The notes below the pieces were generated by a model. The model searched no databases. It was not told the origin of the DNA and worked only from the letters and a program-made list of their open reading frames with translations. Of a stretch of 9,287 nt of DNA, positions 6,585 to 9,287 are shown one piece after another (positions within the stretch are counted from its first letter, which is position 1; each line of letters opens with the position of its first letter). Made by a program: the position numbers and the translations under genes. The DNA comes from a bacterium (GTDB lineage Bacteria > SZUA-79 > Acidulodesulfobacterales > Acidulodesulfobacteraceae): the NCBI GenBank assembly GCA_021794255.1, contig JAJYRF010000017.1:1-9287 (forward strand), written 5' to 3'.

Positions 6585-6643
6585 AATTTACAATTATTTG
6601 AATTGATTATTTATTTTAACTCTTTAGTTTAATAAAAAAATCT

Positions 6644-6688
6644 ACTCGTGAACTACTCCGCCCTCACGGACGTGGACTTCTCGGCAAT
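6644..6688. mobile_element. Possible decayed IS200/IS605-type end
   Basis: A G+C-rich island in very AT-rich DNA contains GTGAACTACTCCGCCCTCAC and then GGACGTGGACTTCTCGG. This looks like the imperfect palindrome found after tnpB at the right end of IS200/IS605 elements, where an intact form would pair CTCCGCC with GGCGGAG. The right arm here (GGACGTGG) is degraded and no tnpA or tnpB remains nearby. The resemblance is from memory of such ends, so the family call is tentative. An open frame starting with GTG at 6648 is a by-product. Confidence 0.4.
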
Positions 6689-6803
6689 GGTAGTTAAAAA
6701 CTGTTTTTTGATTTATTGCCCATTATTTATATTTATATTTATATATTTCACCAAACCAGAAAAACTTATCGGTAAGAACAAAGTAATTTATGCCTGTTAT
6801 AAT

Positions 6804-6833
6804 ATTTATATCAATATATATATTGATATAAAT
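6804..6833. repeat. 30-bp perfect palindrome after purC
   Basis: ATTTATATCAATATA and its exact reverse complement meet at 6818/6819, 7 bp beyond the purC stop codon. It can form a 13-bp stem with a 4-nt loop. No T-run follows on the minus strand, so it is a poor terminator by itself; it could protect the 3' end of purC mRNA or bind a protein. Confidence 0.6.
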
Positions 6834-6840
6834 CATCACA

Positions 6841-7578
6841 TTAACAGTTAGAAGTTATTTCAACAATTCTTTGATATGCTTCTTCAACTTTTCCTAAATT
6901 TCGCCTGAAACGGTCTTTATCAACTTTTTCCATTGTTTGTTTATCCCAAAGTCTCATACTGTCTGGGGTAATTTCGTCTGCAAGCATAACTTCGTTTTTA
7001 TATAATCCAAATTCTAACTTAAAGTCAACAACTATAATATTGTTATCATCAAAAAAATGGCTTAAAATTTCATTTATATTTAAAGCTATATCTTCAGCTT
7101 TAGACGCATGGGTAGGATCGCATAAATCAAAAGCTTTCAAATAAGTTTTATTTATCATGGGATCCCCGAGTTCGTCACTTTTAAAACACAGCTCAACAAC
7201 AGGAGATAAAAATTTTACTCCTTCTTCTACCCCCATTTTTTTTGCAAGACTTCCTGCGGCAATATTTCTTACAATAAATTCTATCGGCAGCATCTTAAGA
7301 TGATAAGTAAGCATTTCTCTTTCGGATATCTTTTCTATAAAATGGCTGTTTATTCCTTTATTTTTTAAAAACTTAAAAAGTGACGACGATATTGCATTAT
7401 TGTATTCGCCTTTTTTAACGATAGTTCCTTTTTTTTGCCCGTTAAATGCCGTAGCATCATCTTTAAAATATGTCAGCAATAAATCTTTTTTGTCTTCTTC
7501 TCCGTTGAATTCATATAATATTTTAGCTTTTCCTTCATAAATTTTTTTTAAATTATCGCGATTGATTTTTTCAGCCAT
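6841..7578 (-). CDS. purC: SAICAR synthase
   Basis: Phosphoribosylaminoimidazole-succinocarboxamide synthase joins CAIR and aspartate with ATP in de novo purine synthesis. From the ATG at 7578 it has 245 residues, close to the 237 of E. coli. The ATP-binding start YEGKAKILYE lies at 14-23. Signature 1 is LPIEFIVRNIAAGS (97-110), signature 2 is VVDFKLEFG (183-191), followed by ADEITPDSMRLWD. The frame is open 12 codons further, to an ATG at 7614. That ATG overlaps a GGAGG (ATGGAGG), so the ribosome binding site would lie inside the coding sequence, and family members begin only a short distance before GKAK; hence 7578 is preferred, with ACGGA 7 nt upstream as a weak site. The longer form (7614, 257 residues) stays possible. 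No other pur genes adjoin. Confidence 0.93.
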   Translation of the reverse strand: MAEKINRDNLKKIYEGKAKILYEFNGEEDKKDLLLTYFKDDATAFNGQKKGTIVKKGEYNNAISSSLFKFLKNKGINSHFIEKISEREMLTYHLKMLPIEFIVRNIAAGSLAKKMGVEEGVKFLSPVVELCFKSDELGDPMINKTYLKAFDLCDPTHASKAEDIALNINEILSHFFDDNNIIVVDFKLEFGLYKNEVMLADEITPDSMRLWDKQTMEKVDKDRFRRNLGKVEEAYQRIVEITSNC

Positions 7579-7638
7579 AAATTTATCCGTCAATTTTAAT
7601 ATTGACGCCTCCATAAATTATAGTTAAATTCTTTACAT

Positions 7639-7667
7639 ATTTTATTATACTTTTATAATTTAATCAA
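7639..7667 (-). promoter_or_regulatory. Predicted purC promoter
   Basis: On the minus strand TTGATT (7667-7662), 17 bp, then TAAAAT (7644-7639). Transcription would begin near 7632, leaving about 54 nt before the preferred purC start or 18 nt before the alternative ATG. Confidence 0.45.
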
Positions 7668-7715
7668 TTAAAATTTTGAAACTTATTATAAACCCTTAAT
7701 CCTGCAATATGATTC

Positions 7716-7875
7716 ATATTCTGGATGACCGCTTCGCCATGAACGCAGCCGTTTATATGGCTTATAGCCTCGTGAATAGAAACGGCGTGCGTTTCTATTC
7801 ACGGAATTTTCCTGCTTACGCAGCACATGCCACTGCAGAACTTTTGGGCAGGGGCATGACTTTTAGAGGATTTGA
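7716..7875. repeat. Dispersed repeat, copy B
   Basis: This copy matches copy A at 812-945 block by block in the same orientation. It additionally contains a perfect 14-bp hairpin at 7771-7803 (CGTGAATAGAAACG, loop GCGTG, then the complement) absent from copy A. Such a variable hairpin insertion within a conserved frame is typical of non-autonomous intergenic repeats. Borders are approximate. Confidence 0.55.
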
Positions 7876-7969
7876 ATTTTAACCCGCTGGGTGTCATTTC
7901 TAAAGTTTGTCCTTAAGTATATTATTTTGCTTTAGGGGATTTAACTTTTCACCCAACGGGTGTCATTCC
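7861..7969. repeat. Two diverged copies of a GGGTGTCATT block
   Basis: The segments at 7861-7900 and 7931-7969 align over their length: AGAGGATTTGAATTTT versus AGGGGATTTAACTTTT, then ACCCgctGGGTGTCATT versus ACCCaacGGGTGTCATT. Each contains a small ACCC/GGGT hairpin. They look like independent insertions or an old duplication of the same repeat module. Confidence 0.6.
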
Positions 7970-8020
7970 CGCGAAAGCGGGAATGGCTTATAGCTGTCGG
8001 TATTTGGATGGCTCATCCAG
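7964..8020. repeat. REP-like double hairpin
   Basis: CATTCCCGC (7964-7972) and GCGGGAATG (7977-7985) form a perfect 9-bp stem capped by GAAA, a GNRA tetraloop. A second small hairpin, TGGATG-gct-CATCCA (8005-8019), follows. TCATTCCCGCGAAAGCGGGA is a common core of dispersed intergenic palindromes in many proteobacteria; some such families are moved by a RAYT (TnpA-REP) transposase, none of which is present here. Confidence 0.65.
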
Positions 8021-8032
8021 TGTTTTTAAAAT

Positions 8033-8070
8033 ATTACTGTATATTTAATAAATTACTGTATATTTAATAA
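8033..8070. repeat. 19-bp perfect tandem duplication
   Basis: ATTACTGTATATTTAATAA occurs twice in contact (8033-8051, 8052-8070), directly after the REP-like hairpins and upstream of the predicted tonB promoter. Confidence 0.85.
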
Positions 8071-8103
8071 TTTATATTGCAGGATTATGGTAAACTTTTA
8101 AAA

Positions 8104-8132
8104 TTTATAAAATAAAATAAAAATGTTATAAT
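8104..8132 (+). promoter_or_regulatory. Predicted promoter of the tonB-like gene
   Basis: TTTATA (8104-8109), 17 bp, then a perfect TATAAT (8127-8132). Transcription would begin near 8139, about 74 nt before the ATG. The -35 is weak. Confidence 0.4.
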
Positions 8133-8212
8133 ATTTACATTATGATTATGAATAATAATAAATAAAAACATATTTTAATCAAATAAAAACAACAAATTTA
8201 AATAAATATATA

Positions 8213-9088
8213 ATGAAAAAAAACAATATTTTAGCCTATGCTTTAATTATTTCTATTTTAGCGCATACGTTGGCTATTTTTTATATTTTACATTTATTAT
8301 CTCAACCAAAAAATAAAAAAACGCATCAATATACTAAACCTATAATAGTTGAGCCTTATAATTTTATCAAAAACTATTTAAAAAATACCCCTAAACCTAA
8401 ATTGGCAACTACAATAGTTCATAAAGCTTTTAAAAATACAAGACTTAACGCTCCTGCATCTTCAGGGTTGCCGATGCCGGCGGAACATTATTCTTATCAG
8501 CCGAAACAAATATCGCATGCCAATTTTAACAATAATCAAAATAAATCTTCTAAACAGCGCAAATATGTAAACCATAGACACATCTCAAATGCCCCTATTT
8601 TTTCAAATAATAAGCTATCGTCGAAACAAAACAATAAACTAAGTATGAATAAAATTTATCCTATGAATAAAAATTTTTTTAATTCAACTGCTCCGCAAGG
8701 CAAAAATAGCATTGAAAATAATTCAACCCAAAACCCTTCAAGCGGCGCAAAAACAGCAACTATTAATCTAAATACTACAACCATAAAATATGCTTCCTAT
8801 TTATTGCATATAAAAGAAAAAATAGAAAATGTATGGGAATACCCTGCAAGGGCTGAAAAAGAAGGGCTTCAAGGTATCCTGATAATAAAATTCAGCATCA
8901 ATAGAAATGGAACGATTTATAACGTAAAAGTTTTAAGGTCTTCCGGCAAGAAAATTTTGGATAAAGCAGCAGTTGATGCCATTTTTAGCGGAGCGCGGTA
9001 TAATCGGTTTCCGCATTACTGGACTCTCCAAAGATTAAATATAATAGGAACATTTATTTACAGGCTAAATAACTTTTCTTTATATTAA
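8213..9088 (+). CDS. TonB-family energy-transducing protein
   Basis: A complete protein of 291 residues with TonB architecture. Residues 6-29 form the single N-terminal membrane anchor (AYALIISILAHTLAIFYIL) and include S14 and H18, matching the conserved SxxxH spacing by which TonB couples to ExbB-ExbD. A long flexible linker (about 30-190) spans the periplasm. The C-terminal TonB domain (about 195-285) contains YLLHIKEKIENVWEYP, GLQGILIIKFSINRNGTI, VKVLRSSGKKILDKAAVDAI and YNRFP; it would contact TonB boxes of outer-membrane receptors for iron chelates or other nutrients. The linker is unusual: rich in Asn, Lys and Ser rather than Pro repeats. No exbB, exbD or receptor gene adjoins, so the receptor is unknown, and TolA-like function is less likely given the conserved TonB fold pattern. 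No Shine-Dalgarno is visible before the ATG. Confidence 0.87.
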   Translation: MKKNNILAYALIISILAHTLAIFYILHLLSQPKNKKTHQYTKPIIVEPYNFIKNYLKNTPKPKLATTIVHKAFKNTRLNAPASSGLPMPAEHYSYQPKQISHANFNNNQNKSSKQRKYVNHRHISNAPIFSNNKLSSKQNNKLSMNKIYPMNKNFFNSTAPQGKNSIENNSTQNPSSGAKTATINLNTTTIKYASYLLHIKEKIENVWEYPARAEKEGLQGILIIKFSINRNGTIYNVKVLRSSGKKILDKAAVDAIFSGARYNRFPHYWTLQRLNIIGTFIYRLNNFSLY

Positions 9089-9115
9089 TTTAACATTAAT
9101 ATAAAGAACTTTTTA
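9076..9115 (+). terminator. Intrinsic terminator of the tonB-like gene
   Basis: A perfect 14-bp stem (9076-9089 with 9095-9108) with a 5-nt loop, followed by CTTTTT. The stop codon of the gene (9086-9088) lies inside the left arm, so translation and termination signals overlap. The stem is nearly all A-T, so it is weaker than the one at 6526. Confidence 0.65.
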
Positions 9116-9160
9116 CTGTTAATAGTAGTAAAATCGGGTTAAAGCGCTAACTTATCTTGA

Positions 9161-9286
9161 TAATATAAGGCTTTATTTTAGTAATATAAGGCTTTATTTT
9201 AGTAATATAAGGCTTTATTTTAGTAATATAAGGCTTTATTTTAGTAATATAAGGCTTTATTTTAGTAATATAAGGCTTTATTTTAG
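9161..9286. repeat. 21-bp tandem repeat, six perfect copies, reaching the window edge
   Basis: A 21-bp unit beginning TAATATAAGG and ending TTTTAG is repeated six times without change and continues to the last base, so the true array is longer. There are no spacers, ruling out CRISPR. The unit contains ATAAGGCTTTAT, a near-palindrome (one G-T pair). Because 21 is a multiple of three, one frame on each strand stays open (NIRLYFS on plus, KIKPYIT on minus); the minus frame stops at 9149-9147. No start or other coding evidence is visible, so a non-coding minisatellite is preferred. Confidence 0.95.
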
Positions 9287-9287
9287 T

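Larger units (their letters stand above)
7615..8212. other. Divergent purC-tonB intergenic region
   Basis: Nearly 600 bp without a protein gene. It holds the purC promoter, the second dispersed-repeat copy, two further related repeat blocks, REP-like hairpins, a 19-bp tandem pair and a probable tonB promoter. The central 7715-8020 part is much richer in G and C than the flanks, as expected of inserted repeat elements. Confidence 0.6.

Noticed and set aside
6648..6851. 67-codon plus-strand frame starting with GTG
   Set aside because: It begins inside the IS-like island, continues through AT-rich DNA, has no ribosome binding site and overlaps the end of purC.

Overview
The window is AT-rich, with long runs of A and T between genes, and reads as a piece of chromosome from a low-GC Gram-negative bacterium. 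The Gram-negative call rests on a TonB-family protein and on sugar-nucleotide genes of the kind used for envelope polysaccharide. The exact lineage cannot be fixed from the sequence; a low-GC deltaproteobacterium-like group is only a guess. Seven protein genes and one tRNA are supported, and coding density is low: about a third of the window is non-coding.

Layout, left to right. A LysM-domain exported protein runs off the left edge on the minus strand (1-241). An AT-rich gap (242-672) holds a good sigma70-type promoter and leads to an initiator tRNA-fMet on the plus strand (673-749). After a dispersed-repeat copy (about 812-945) and a hairpin come two overlapping minus-strand genes, a CBS-domain protein and an HPP-family membrane protein. 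Next is a minus-strand pair for nucleotide-sugar synthesis, ugd (UDP-glucose dehydrogenase) followed by manC (GDP-mannose synthesis). They are separated by a perfect 123-bp tandem duplication. A divergent intergenic region (5339-5897) then carries an 86-bp tandem duplication, a consensus-like promoter and an 11-bp x5 repeat, all ahead of a plus-strand 2-Cys peroxiredoxin. This gene converges on minus-strand purC across a strong, possibly two-way terminator, and a decayed IS200/IS605-like end lies between them. A second dispersed-repeat copy with REP-like hairpins fills the purC-tonB gap. A stand-alone TonB-like gene follows, and the window ends in a 21-bp x6 minisatellite.

Functionally, ugd and manC supply UDP-glucuronate and GDP-mannose for exopolysaccharide or LPS. 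The CBS and HPP proteins look like a coupled membrane transporter and adenine-nucleotide sensor. The peroxiredoxin is oxidative-stress defence, purC is purine synthesis, and TonB is outer-membrane energy transduction.

No gene here forms an obviously new system. The most unusual signal is the density of perfect tandem duplications (units of 11, 15, 16, 19, 21, 86 and 123 bp) confined to the spaces between genes, several of them lying on promoters or leader regions.
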